Shown: one piece after another, positions 47,072 to 58,257 of the stretch
How the letters are laid out: every line of letters starts with the position of its first letter
Numbering within the stretch: the stretch's first letter is position 1
DNA from: Mytilus edulis
Taxonomy: Eukaryota; Mollusca; Bivalvia; Mytilida; Mytilidae
DNA length: 64,000 bases
Reading direction: 5' to 3'
Assembly: GCF_963676685.1 (NCBI RefSeq)
Contig: NC_092344.1
Location: 51,296,830-51,360,829, forward strand
The notes under the pieces: model-generated
Databases searched by the model: none
What the model was told of the DNA's origin: nothing
The model's input: the letters and a program-made list of their open reading frames with translations, nothing else
Program-made: the position numbers and the translations under genes

Positions 47072-47335
47072 CTATGTATAATAACTAGGGATATGTTGTT
47101 CTCTGAAACAAACCAGTTGAGGAGACTTGCATATAAAAAGATAGTGAAATTCGTCTCCTACACTCTCTTTACATATGTGACATTTTCGGTCCTCCGCCGG
47201 AATGTTGTACCAACGCCCAGTTTCAATGGGAATTTTTATATTAGACGTTCTTAATTTTGTCATCCAGATTCTTGCATTTTCAAAGGGATCAATGATATAT
47301 ATAAACTCATTATAGATACCATAATTTAAAAACTA
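47072..47335 (-). pseudogene. C-terminal fragment of a LINE-type retrotransposon ORF2
   Basis: The frame reads YGIYNEFIYIIDPFENARIW, MTKLRTSNIKIPIETGRWYN, then CHICKESVGDEFHYLFIC, a CX2C-X8-H-X4-C knuckle typical of the C-terminus of CR1/Jockey-like LINE polyproteins (…TKLR…IETGRW…CxxC…DExHxLFxC). Only about 85 residues remain, upstream broken by a stop; no RT domain next to it. Confidence 0.6.
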
Positions 47336-48111
47336 TGTCAGAATCAGGTTTTGTCTAAAAAAAGATCCATCAATGACTATCTAATCAAAAAGTGAAAAAG
47401 CCCAATAAATATCGAAGATGAAAAACATTGCGAACCAAATATTTTGCCTTATACATCTAGGGTTATCTATTGTTTTTCAAATTTTACCAAAGGGCCATTC
47501 AAACCCATCAGTCGAAAATGAAATGACAAAGCCATGACAAAAAAGACAATAAAGATAGTATACAAAACACAACATAGAAAACTAAAAATCAAACTGGGTA
47601 AGTGATTTTTCAACCAATTACCCTTTCAATTATTTTAAATTTTATAAAAGTAGATATGAACAACTGGACCTCTAAATATTTTTTGTTTTTTTTCAAATGA
47701 TGACATAAAATCTGTATAATTATTTTGTATTTATAATCGTTCTAGAAATCAAATATTTGTTCCCTTTTTTGTCTCAAATGAATCTCTCTAAATACTGATT
47801 ATTATAAGTCCTGAAACTGTTTTTCCTATGAGTTCATTATCCAGCCATGAATACAAGTCATACGTCGTTCATAAACAACAACCTCAAATGTGAACGACAC
47901 GTTTTGGTGAAACGTGAATAGGAAACGTGAGTATAAATTGAAAAACAGCACCTTCATATCTAGGAGCTAATAGAACCTTCAAATGTCAAAAACTTATATT
48001 AAGCATCTGGCATAAATGTAATTGCATTCACATACGTTTCGCCAAATTTTACTTAATATAGATCACGGCTGTCCACCACGTGTTGATAATTAGTGAGCTT
48101 GTTATTTACTC

Positions 48112-48127
48112 GGGGGGGGGGGGGGGG
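48112..48127 (+). repeat. G16 tract
   Basis: Sixteen G in a row followed by 'tacttcaaacttt' and 'ggtaggggtgagcagctg', which looks like another repeat family carrying a G run. Could form a quadruplex. Confidence 0.9.
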
Positions 48128-49019
48128 TACTTCAAACTTTTTTTGGTAGGGGTGAGCAGCTGAGACATCAAGTACCCCACCCTTTTCATATATTTTGTTA
48201 ATCAAAAATATATACATTGTCATATATTAATTAACAAAAAACAGACCTATAGATATATTTCAATATTTTCCCCCCTTATCATCTTGTTAAGAAGCAAAAT
48301 AGTCGCAATAATATCACCTTCTTTTCCAATAGATTCGTCACATTATAAACACTTTTTTTTAATTGCCCATTTTACATCTTTCATTATGAAGATATTTCAA
48401 TTCCAAAATGCAATACATATAAAAGATGTTTGGTCAGATCATAGATGGTATTACGTCTGTGGTCAGATAATTGTAATATCACCCCACAGTGTAACACCTT
48501 CACTGATTTAAACATGTTTATATATTAATTAAAAACTGATAAAAAGTTTCATTGCCGTTCCTTTTTAAAGGACGCTGTCACAATGGAATTTCTTTAAATA
48601 ATTGTTATCGGGTTTTATGTATACAAACCCTTGAATGTTAATTAGGTGCAAATGTCAAAATAGTTGGATTTATTGCATCTATCACTGGCATCAGTGGAAA
48701 TACCACATCAGAATAAATAGAGTTCAATTGGTTTGACAAATAACTGATGCATTTACGACTGTGGTTTAACCGCATCAAGAATAAATACGGACATCTGATT
48801 AGTTTCAGATACTTAAGATATAATCAAGCAAGTGATAATATCAACCTATTGATATATTTAATCTGAATTTCACACCCTTTTCATATATCATAGAGCATGA
48901 AAAAAGGACCTATTCCAGCGGCTCATCCCTACCACTAATTATATAGCAAGTGGCCCCCTGAGGTTATTTATGCGATAATCAAAATTGACATTATTTACAA
49001 CTTTGATCGAGATCTGTAA

Positions 49020-49122
49020 TAGTTATACACCGAGGGAAAGGTGTGTCTGGATAAGAAACACCGTCGGCCGGAGGCCGGAGGGGTTCTTATCCAGACATGC
49101 CGTATCCCAAGGTGTATAACTA
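49020..49122. mobile_element. 103-bp palindromic MITE
   Basis: Ends TAGTTATACACC and GGTGTATAACTA are exact mirrors, and the inner 'gtctggataagaa' mirrors 'ttcttatccagac'. The centre is GC-rich 'cggccggaggccgg'. No clear target duplication. Confidence 0.75.
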
Positions 49123-50039
49123 ACTTACACCCCATTCTAAACTCTATACTGTTAACATTGATTATCAAATGAAAAAAAAACCAAAAAAACAAAACGATAG
49201 CATATATTTTATTGACAATATCAAACCATGATTTATAAGATTTTTTTTATTACATGAAAACCCACTAGTAACCTTTTTTGGTTATCTTCGTTCAAACTTT
49301 GACAAGTGAGTATGTTTTACCAATGTCAAGGTTGTTTTGCATATTCTAATTAAATCCTTGGTTTGATATGGATCAGCAGGTCAAGGTTGACCGTATCGTG
49401 TATTCATATTAAACACACAAAAATACGTCATGCTCCTTGTCTGCAGTTGTCAATATGGAAGGGTATGAGACGGACGACATTTCTTAGCAAGCGTTGGATT
49501 TGGTAGAAGAGACTAATTTAAAAGAAAAAGGCAATATTATAACCCAAAGTACTTACCTGTATCAGTTTAATAAAGGTACTAATCATAACTATATTTTTTA
49601 TCTTACGGTTTTATAGAAAAAAGCCTCCCTCTTCCCGAGAATGAATAAACATTCATATTCGGACCTACAAAGGGATAAGTGTGTCTGCAATAGAAACCCA
49701 ACTACCAGGCACGCTCAGCATACAAAGATACATATTTTATATTTCGTAACTCTCTCTTTTGCGGAAGAGGGGCTGATCCAGCTGGGCTTCCCAACTCAAA
49801 AGAAAGGGGCCGGGGTTCCAATAAGTCAAATGCATTGATCTTTTAAACATATGACTGGGATAAAAATATTACTTTCAGCAAAGGAGTAATTGAAGGATTT
49901 TTTTAATTTAAAATAGATGCTTATTTTTTTTTCGCTATTGGAATTTCCTTAAATATTTTTTTTTAATATCTTGAAACAATTTGTAGTGAACACTGTAAGT
50001 AATTTCTTATGTTCATGCTATTTAAAGAATAACCAATTT

Positions 50040-50151
50040 CTATTGTTACGAATAACAATGGACTTTGTTTGCGGGATGTAGAAGCAGGGGTTTCCAGAAA
50101 CCCCGCTTGTCACAGCCTGTGGTCAAAATCCATTGTTATTCGTAACAATAG
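50040..50151. mobile_element. 112-bp palindromic MITE
   Basis: CTATTGTTACGAATAACAAT at the left is exactly mirrored at the right (ATTGTTATTCGTAACAATAG). GC-rich centre 'ggtttccagaaacccc'. No transposase. Confidence 0.8.
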
Positions 50152-51310
50152 ATCTATTCAATTTACACGTGTTTCAAAAATACAAACTATGAAGTATAAC
50201 AATAGAGCTGGGGTGTAAATGAACTGAACCCTCATGAAAAACAACTTGTGAAAACTAGTCTAAACCGGCTTTGCATGAAACAGCTGCAGCTATAGCAACG
50301 TGACTTTGAATTGTCATTATGTCTCCTTCAGATTAGAGAGTTTATAATATGCAATGTTAAGGGTTAAAGACAATAGCTTTACTCGGATATAAATTTCCTA
50401 AACAAACGAACGGATGTCGTTTAATGTTTACCTATAAGTAAAGCTAACACCATATACATTTGTAATTATAACTGTGGAATCGACCCCAGGATTTTTGTCT
50501 TATTAGATTCAAAAAGTGTAGATAAAAACGATGAGCTATATTCATTATTCTGCGTGACGATTAAAGACTTATTTTGATAAAGTTGTTCTCACCGAAAGAT
50601 TATTTCGAGTGAAAATACGTTCAGGGACTTCTGTAGCTCCACAATATTAATGGTAGACATACGCAAAAAATTGGAAACAACATTATCCAAAACTAGTTGA
50701 CAATTATTTTTCGAGATACACACTTTCACCCCAACCCCGCATCAAATTCATCATTTCTTTCATTTAATGCAATGCAAGGTTCATCGGCAGAATAAACGTC
50801 TCCTTGCTATTTTTGTTTGTTGTTCTTTTTTATCATATAGCTATGTTCTTTTACATCCTTGGCTTTCAAATATTCAGCTATGAGCGTTCTTGTTGAAAGT
50901 AAAGTCAGAAAATCGCTTTGGAAATTTTGTCACACGTTGTTTTCATTTTGAAGATTTTTATTTTCATGCGTTTATCTAAATTGACAAAGTCGGTAAACTA
51001 TGAACATGCATAAGACTAGCATTTTAATGGGAAACACTATAAGATGGAACAGATGATATGTGACTGCTGAGAAATGGGCAGTTGACCTATAGAAATTTGG
51101 AATCATCACGTGTGTTATAGATTTTTAAGTAGAAGAAAAATAGACATACTGATATGAAATAATGATAAAGACAAACAAAATATAACGCTGCACATGAAAT
51201 CAAATTTTAAGCAACACATATTACTAACACAAAAATGTGGTTATAGCTAGAGTGTAAGTAAAATAATTAAAACGTACTTTATATGTGACCCTTTGAACGT
51301 GCTTGGTTCG

Positions 51311-51375
51311 AGGTTCACTGATTGGTTTTTTGTACACGAAACGCGCGTCAGTCGTACACATTTTTATCCTAGACT
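51311..51375 (+). ncRNA. Decayed hammerhead-like remnant
   Basis: CACTGATTGG...CACGAAACGCGCGTC then 'atcctaga' keeps the retrozyme order (CUGAU.., GAAAC, palindromic stem III ACGCGCGT, C) but CUGAUGA is CTGATTG and stem II is lost. Lies 340 bases left of transposon A. Unlikely to be active. Confidence 0.5.
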
Positions 51376-51697
51376 TTTTTCTTACACCGTTTTTGGCACA
51401 ATTAAGATTTTTTGTTTCTATTGCTCTTCTTTTTCATTATGGCCTTCCAATTGGTTTGTTTCTAGTACCACTTATGAGTCTTAAGAAAATAAAACGTGTG
51501 TTTTGCGTACCTATAAGTTTATACTGATCAATAATTTTATTCACAGTTTTATTCTATTTTATTCTATGTAGTATAGTTTTCGCAAAAAGACACAAAAATA
51601 GCAGGAGAACCTTCATTAATGAGTTCGGTATAAAACACAAATACCAAGTACTTCTTTTAAGCGAAAATCCCTTATCTGATTTAAATAATCATAAATG

Positions 51698-51812
51698 CAC
51701 GGGTGTCATTCGGTTTATTGAGAGAAATGATCGTGAAAGAATATCTAACGGCGGTCAAGTATTGAGAGACGATCGTGAAAGTTCTGGTAACGGATCGTGA
51801 AAGACATTTAAT
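51698..51812 (+). repeat. Left TIR of transposon A
   Basis: 115 bases, three direct ATCGTGAAAG motifs at offsets 33, 75 and 97; one mismatch to the right TIR in the first 30 bases. Confidence 0.93.
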
Positions 51813-52172
51813 GTACATTCTAGTTCAGAATCTTTGAAAAAATCGCTGAATTTTCAAAACGCGGAACAAATCCGAACAAAAAAATATGTCTGTCAAAATG
51901 GTTTAACTTCCTCAACATAACTGTGAACTAAGATAGAGAAAATATGCAGCACTTTATGAAAAAACAGAAAAGGCGCAATGCATGTCTATGAAATTAATTA
52001 CAAATAACACGCTTTTTGTACCTATAATGGTCATATTTCAGTTTATCGTGATATATTTGAAATTTAATCTTTGGTGTATCTGATAGTACAGTAAAATTAA
52101 GGTATGTTCTTCTCTTAAAAGCATTAATTTGTATATGAAAACCTTGAATTTGTTGAATATCCATCAAACTTG

Positions 52173-52213
52173 ATCGTGAAAGATCAAGCAACGCATTATT
52201 TTTATCGTGAAAG
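52173..52213 (+). other. Two internal ATCGTGAAAG motifs in hairpin context
   Basis: CTTGATC-GTGAAA-GATCAAG (52169-52188) is a perfect hairpin; a second motif at 52204-52213 lies in GCATTAT...TATC-GTGAAA-GATAATGC. Both match the motif of the TIRs. Mirrored in copy B near 61604-61650, with changes. Confidence 0.7.
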
Positions 52214-52729
52214 ATAATGCGTGACCAGACTTATTACTAGTTTACCATTTGATAAACCTGCAACTTGTTGAAGCCTGTAACTATTTTGATAAGGATGAAC
52301 ATTAAAGCTTTTTTTTTTATTCAACACTTTACCTCGAAAGTTAAAAAAATACAACAACTAAAAACGTCTCTAAATAAGTTTGAAAGATTCAGCTCTGAGA
52401 ATTTAGCCAATAATATGGATATGCAACGTTCAAACCAAAATGATATCTATCAAGCAAAAAATTACAGCAAAACAGTATCTTTCATGAGTAATTTGGGATT
52501 GAACGATAACCAACATTTTATGCAACAGTACTTTCTTAAGTTCTGTATATACAACGCAGATGTGGATTGATTTAACTATATACTACATACTATAGAATAC
52601 CAGAGCGCAAACGCTGTAATGTCTCGTCTGCTTTACTTATGATAGTTAATTTTTGGAACGTGTATAAAATCAAGGGTTTTACTAGAAGTGTCAAATGCGC
52701 TTAATGTGCTTAATATATTTGTGTTCATC

Positions 52730-53145
52730 TGATGAGTTGAGCCTTTTCAGTTGATTTTATGGTTCGTTCTTAAGTTGTACTGTTATACCACGGTCTCAGG
52801 TTAGGGGGATGGTTGGGATCCCGCTAACATGTCTAACCCCGCCACATTATTTATGTATGTGACTGTCCAAAGTCAGGAGCCTGTAATTCAGTGGTTGTCG
52901 TTTGTTTATGTGTTACATATTTGTTTTTCGTTCATGTTTGTTATACAAATAAGGCCGTTAGTTTTTCTCGTTTGAATTGTTTTACATTGTAATATCGGGG
53001 TCTTTATAGCTGACTATGCGGTAGGGCTTTGGTCATTGTTGAAGGCCGTACGGTGACCTATAGTTGTTAATGTCTGTGTCATTTTGGTCTCTTGTGGATA
53101 GTTGTCTCTTGGGCAATCATACCACATCTTCTTTTTTTTTTAAAT
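52730..53145 (-). repeat. Family R2 repeat inside transposon A
   Basis: Inverse of 6734-7066; contains 'ggttgggatcccgctaacat' and 'caatcataccacatcttctt'. The same insertion is in copy B, so it was already in their common ancestor. Confidence 0.8.
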
Positions 53146-54069
53146 CATGATTGTCAATGGTTCATAAAAGGAGTGCAAGGTCAGATGAACCATGACGCAC
53201 AGATCTCTACAAATATACTGTAGACCAAATAAATGTGTTCCGATCCTTACAGTGCCTTAGAAACTGACAAATGTAAAAGTTATGCTTGGCCAATTAATTC
53301 GAAACATAAGGTCAAAAGTATATGAACCCTGACCGACAGCCAGACATAGACATCTTACTATCATTCAATATATCAAATACAATTGACGTCATCGTGGTCA
53401 TATATGAAACATGCAGACAGACATGTACACCATACACGAAATACTATGGCGCTATAGCATGCAGGTATATATCCAAAAGGCTAGACAACATAAAACGAGC
53501 ATTGCCGAATGATGCATGATAATGAGTACGATGTTATTTGAAACCTTGCAGAAGTCGAAAATGTACACCTCACAATCATAACAACAGACAGTTATCCTAA
53601 AGCGTAACGAATCCGCGATACGGACTTGACCACAAAAATGAATCTTCATCCCTGAAATAAGGCAAATTCGGGGTCAGATGAATCCTGTCTGATGGACATG
53701 TAGTTTATAGGATCCAATATACAAAATGTGGGTATCCTATAACTCGTGATAAGTGAGTACTTCACATAACAATAAAAAGCTTCATCCTACAATCATCCAA
53801 CTATTTTACATTTCATTTTCTGAAAATATTAAAACTTTGAAAAGCTTAAACCTATTGAGGATGTTGACCTATACAGCTTTTCTCAATACCAATAACAAAT
53901 ATCAATTATGATATAATTGAAAAATAATTTGAACGTCTTCGTAGCATCAGAAAAACTAAGGATTTTCTTACCCCAGGAGTAGATTACCTTAGCCGTATTT
54001 GGAACTTTTTTGGAATTTTGGGTCCTCAATGCTCTTCAACTTTGTATTTGTTTGGCTTTTTAACTATTT

Positions 54070-54136
54070 GGATCTGAGCGTCACTGATGAGTCTTATGTA
54101 GACGAAACGCGCGTCTGGCGTATAAAATTATAATCC
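54070..54136 (+). ncRNA. Type I hammerhead ribozyme, copy 1
   Basis: Self-cleaving RNA motif. Core in order: stem I 5' strand (GGAT, loop, GCGTCA), CTGATGA (54084-54090), stem II GTCT-TATGT-AGAC, GAA (54104-54106), stem III ACGCGCGT, H17 = C at 54115, then stem I 3' strand TGGCGT and ATCC. All invariant core bases are present. Predicted cut between 54115 and 54116. Stem III is a self-complementary 8-mer with no loop, as in known short-stem animal hammerheads that cleave best as dimers. Confidence 0.92.
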
Positions 54137-54424
54137 TGGTACTTTTGATAACTATTTACACCACTGGGTCGATGCCACTGCTGGTGGACGTTTCGTCCCC
54201 GAGGGTATCACCAGCCCAGTAGTCAGCATTTCGGTGTTGACATGAATATCAATTATATGGTAATTTTTATAAATTTTCTGTTTACAAAACTTTGAATTTT
54301 TCGAAAAACTAAGGATTTTCTTGTCCCAGGAGTAGATTACCTTAGCCGTATTTGGCACAACTTTTTGGAATTTTGGGTCCTCAATGCTCTTCAACTTTGT
54401 ATTTGTTTGGCTTTTTAACTATTT

Positions 54425-54491
54425 GGATCTGAGCGTCACTGATGAGTCTTATGTAGACGAAACGCGCGTCTGGCGTATAAAATTATAATCC
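54425..54491 (+). ncRNA. Type I hammerhead ribozyme, copy 2
   Basis: Same core as copy 1, all invariant bases kept; predicted cut after C54470. Confidence 0.92.
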
Positions 54492-54779
54492 TGGTACTTT
54501 TGATAACTATTTACACCACTGGGTCGATGCCACTGCTGGTGGACGTTTCGTCCCCGAGGGTATCACCAGCCCAGTAGTCAGCATTTTGGTGTTGACATGA
54601 ATATCAATTATATAGTAATTTTTATAAATTTTCTGTTTACAAAACTTTGAATTTTTCGAAAAACTAAGGATTTTCTTGTCCCAGGAGTAGATTACCTTAG
54701 CCGTATTTGGCACAACTTTTTGGAATTTTGGGTCCTCAATGCTCTTCAACTTTGTATTTGTTTGGCTTTTTAACTATTT

Positions 54780-54846
54780 GGATCTGAGCGTCACTGATGA
54801 GTCTTATGTAGACGAAACGCGCGTCTGGCGTATAAAATTATAATCC
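54780..54846 (+). ncRNA. Type I hammerhead ribozyme, copy 3
   Basis: Same core; predicted cut after C54825. Confidence 0.92.
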
Positions 54847-55134
54847 TGGTACTTTTGATAACTATTTACACCACTGGGTCGATGCCACTGCTCGTGGACG
54901 TTTCGTCCCCGAGGGTATCACCAGCCCAGTAGTCAGCATTTCGGTGTTGACATGAATATCAATTATATGGTAATTTTTATAAATTTTCTGTTTACAAAAC
55001 TTTGAATTTTTCGAAAAACTAAGGATTTTCTTACCCCAGGAGTAGATTACCTTAGTCGTATTTGGCACAACTTTTTGGAATTTTGGGTCCTCAATGCTCT
55101 TCAACTTTGTATTTGTTTGGCTTTTTAACTATTT

Positions 55135-55201
55135 GGATCTGAGCGTCACTGATGAGTCTTATGTAGACGAAACGCGCGTCTGGCGTATAAAATTATAATC
55201 C
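55135..55201 (+). ncRNA. Type I hammerhead ribozyme, copy 4
   Basis: Same core; predicted cut after C55180. Confidence 0.92.
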
Positions 55202-55489
55202 TGGTACTTTTGATAACTATTTACACCACTGGGTCGATGCCACTGCTGGTGGACGTTTCGTCCCCGAGGGTATCACCAGCCCAGTAGTCAGCATTTCGGT
55301 GTTGACATGAATATCAATTATATGGTAATTTTTATAAATTTTCTGTTTACAAAACTTTGAATTTTTCGAAAAACTAAGGATTTTCTTACCCCAGGAGTAG
55401 ATTACCTTAGCCGTATTTGGCACAACTTTTTGGAATTTTGGGTCCTCAATGCTCTTCAACTTTGTATTTGTTTGGCTTTTTAACTATTT

Positions 55490-55556
55490 GGATCTGAGCG
55501 TCACTGATGAGTCTTATGTAGACGAAACGCGCGTCTGGCGTATAAAATTATAATCC
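55490..55556 (+). ncRNA. Type I hammerhead ribozyme, copy 5
   Basis: Same core; predicted cut after C55535. Confidence 0.92.
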
Positions 55557-55844
55557 TGGTACTTTTGATAACTATTTACACCACTGGGTCGATGCCACTG
55601 CTGGTGGACGTTTCGTCCCCGAGGGTATCACCAGCCCAGTAGTCAGCATTTCGGTGTTGACATGAATATCAATTATATAGTAATTTTTATAAATTTTCTG
55701 TTTACAAAACTTTGAATTTTTCGAAAAACTAAGGATTTTCTTACCCCAGGAGTAGATTACCTTAGCCGTATTTGGCACGACTTTTTGGAATTTTGGGTCC
55801 TCAATGCTCTTCAACTTTGTATTTGTTTGGCTTTTTAACTATTT

Positions 55845-55911
55845 GGATCTGAGCGTCACTGATGAGTCTTATGTAGACGAAACGCGCGTCTGGCGTATAA
55901 AATTATAATCC
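55845..55911 (+). ncRNA. Type I hammerhead ribozyme, copy 6
   Basis: Same core; predicted cut after C55890. The monomer that follows is the 354-base one. Confidence 0.92.
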
Positions 55912-56198
55912 TGGTACTTTTGATAACTATTTACACCACTGGGTCGATGCCACTGCTGGTGGACGTTTCGTCCCCGAGGGTATCACCAGCCCAGTAGTCA
56001 GCATTTGGTGTTGACATGAATATCAATTATATAGTAATTTTTATAAATTTTCTGTTTACAAAACTTTGAATTTTTCGAAAAACTAAGGATTTTCTTACCC
56101 CAGGAGTAGATTACCTTAGCCGTATTTGGCACAACTTTTTGGAATTTTGGGTCCTCAATGCTCTTCAACTTTGTCTTTGTTTGGCTTTTTAACTATTT

Positions 56199-56265
56199 GG
56201 ATCTGAGCGTCACTGATGAGTCTTATGTAGACGAAACGCGCGTCTGGCGTATAAAATTATAATCC
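56199..56265 (+). ncRNA. Type I hammerhead ribozyme, copy 7
   Basis: Same core; predicted cut after C56244. Confidence 0.92.
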
Positions 56266-56553
56266 TGGTACTTTTGATAACTATTTACACCACTGGGTCG
56301 ATGCCACTGCTGGTGGACGTTTCGTCCCCGAGGGTATCACCAGCCCAGTAGTCAGCAATTCGGTGTTGACATGAATATCAATTATATGGTAATTTTTATA
56401 AATTTTCTGTTTACAAAACTTTGAATTTTTCGAAAAACTAAGGATTTTTTTACCCCAGGAGTAGATTACCGTAGCCGTATTTGGCACAACTTTTTGGAAT
56501 TTTGGGTCCTCAATGCTCTTCAACTTTGTATTTGTTTGGCTTTTTAACTATTT

Positions 56554-56620
56554 GGATCTGAGCGTCACTGATGAGTCTTATGTAGACGAAACGCGCGTCT
56601 GGCGTATAAAATTATAATCC
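56554..56620 (+). ncRNA. Type I hammerhead ribozyme, copy 8
   Basis: Same core; predicted cut after C56599. Confidence 0.92.
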
Positions 56621-56908
56621 TGGTACTTTTGATAACTATTTACACCACTGGTTCGATGCCACTGCTGGTGGACGTTTCGTCCCCGAGGGTATCACCAGCC
56701 CAGTAGTCAGCATTTCGGTGTTGACATGAATATCAATTATATGGTAATTTTTATAAATTTTCTGTTTACAAAACTTTGAATTTTTCGATAAACTAAGGAT
56801 TTTCTTACCCCAGGAGTAGATAACCTTAGCCGTATTTGGCACGACTTTTTGGAATTTTGGGTCCTCAATGCTCTTCAACTTTGTATTTGTTTGGCTTTTT
56901 AACTATTT

Positions 56909-56975
56909 GGATCTGAGCGTCACTGATGAGTCTTATGTAGACGAAACGCGCGTCTGGCTTATAAAATTATAATCC
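56909..56975 (+). ncRNA. Type I hammerhead ribozyme, copy 9 (stem I variant)
   Basis: Core intact and cut after C56954, but the stem I strand reads TGGCTT instead of TGGCGT, which removes one C-G pair and should weaken folding. Confidence 0.88.
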
Positions 56976-57263
56976 TGGTACTTTTGATAACTATTTACAC
57001 CACTGGGTCGATGCCACTGCTGGTGGACGTTTCGTCCCCGAGGGTATCACCAGCCCAGTAGTCAGCATTTCGGTGTTGACATGAATATCAATTATATGGT
57101 AATTTTTATAAATTTTCTGTTTACAAAACTTTGAATTTTTCGAAAAACTAAGGATTTTCTTACCCCAGGAGTAGATTACCTTAGCCGTATTTGGCACGAC
57201 TTTTTGGAATTTTGGGTCCTCAATGCTCTTCAACTTTGTATTTGTTTGGCTTTTTAACTATTT

Positions 57264-57330
57264 GGATCTGAGCGTCACTGATGAGTCTTATGTAGACGAA
57301 ACGCGCGTCTGGCGTATAAAATTATAATCC
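57264..57330 (+). ncRNA. Type I hammerhead ribozyme, copy 10
   Basis: Same core; predicted cut after C57309. Confidence 0.92.
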
Positions 57331-57618
57331 TGGTACTTTTGATAACTATTTACACCACTGGGTCGATGCCACTGCTGGTGGACGTTTCGTCCCCGAGGGT
57401 ATCACCAGCCCAGTAGTCAGCATTTCGGTGTTGACATGAATATCAATTATATAGTAATTTTTATAAATTTTCTGTTTACAAAACTTTGAATTTTTCGAAA
57501 AACTAAGGATTTTCTTACCCCAGGAGTAGATTACCTTAGCCGTATTTGGCACAACTTTTTGGAATTTTGGGTCCTCAATGCTCTTCAACTTTGTCTTTGT
57601 TTGGCTTTTTAACTATTT

Positions 57619-57685
57619 GGATCTGAGCGTCACTGATGAGTCTTATGTAGACGAAACGCGCGTCTGGCGTATAAAATTATAATCC
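57619..57685 (+). ncRNA. Type I hammerhead ribozyme, copy 11
   Basis: Same core; predicted cut after C57664. The array then ends after 278 bases of a further unit. Confidence 0.92.
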
Positions 57686-58257
57686 TGGTACTTTTGATAA
57701 CTATTTACACCACTGGGTCGATGCCACTGCTGGTGGACGTTTCGTCCCCGAGGGTATCACCAGCCCAGTAGTCAGCATTTCGGTGTTGACATGAATATCA
57801 ATTATATGGTAATTTTTATAAATTTTCTGTTTACAAAACTTTGAATTTTTCGAAAAACTAAGGATTTTCTTACCCCAGGAGTAGATTACCTTAGCCGTAT
57901 TTGGCACAACTTTTTGGAATTTTGGGTCCTCAATGCTCTTCATATTATGTTTATACAAAATAACTATGAGAACCATTTGATTAATTCAAATAGAATGCCC
58001 TTATTCGTATTAAAGTAGTTTTTCTAGTCGAATTTGTGAAAAAATCATGTTTGTTTACATGTTTTTATGCCAGTGAAATGTCGAAAAGCAATCTGCCTTT
58101 TTGTTGTTTTGTAATAACTATGTACTTTTACAACTGGATATTATCACATACTGATCACAATGTTGAACCATTTTGACAGACAGTTTTATTTTGTCGTAAA
58201 TTTGTCTGGGTAATTAATTAAATTAGAATATGTATTGACCTTTCATATGTCTTCTCG

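Larger units (their letters stand above)
53951..57942 (+). repeat. 355-bp tandem array, 11.2 units, each with a hammerhead (retrozyme array)
   Basis: Units are 355 bases (one is 354 because of a lost C near 56005) and nearly identical. Each contains 'ggtcctcaatgctcttcaac', 'taactatttggatctgagcg', then a complete type I hammerhead core and 'cccgagggtatcaccagccc'. Cut sites fall at 54115, 54470, 54825, 55180, 55535, 55890, 56244, 56599, 56954, 57309 and 57664, giving ten whole cut-to-cut monomers and two end pieces. Retrozymes (non-autonomous retroelements in tandem with hammerheads, yielding small circular RNAs) are known from plants and animals. The 80-residue antisense frame in most units looks incidental. 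Confidence 0.92.

Noticed and set aside
52721..52760. Another hammerhead candidate (CTGATGAG at about 52730 inside the R2-type repeat)
   Set aside because: No GAAA core segment or pairing stem follows at a suitable distance; it is part of a dispersed repeat.
54152..57976. Ten near-identical 80-residue minus-strand open frames, which look like a tandem gene family
   Set aside because: They are antisense to the hammerhead strand and exist because a 355-bp unit is repeated; one unit has a frame-breaking base loss, and there is no splice or promoter support. Conservation reflects array homogenisation.
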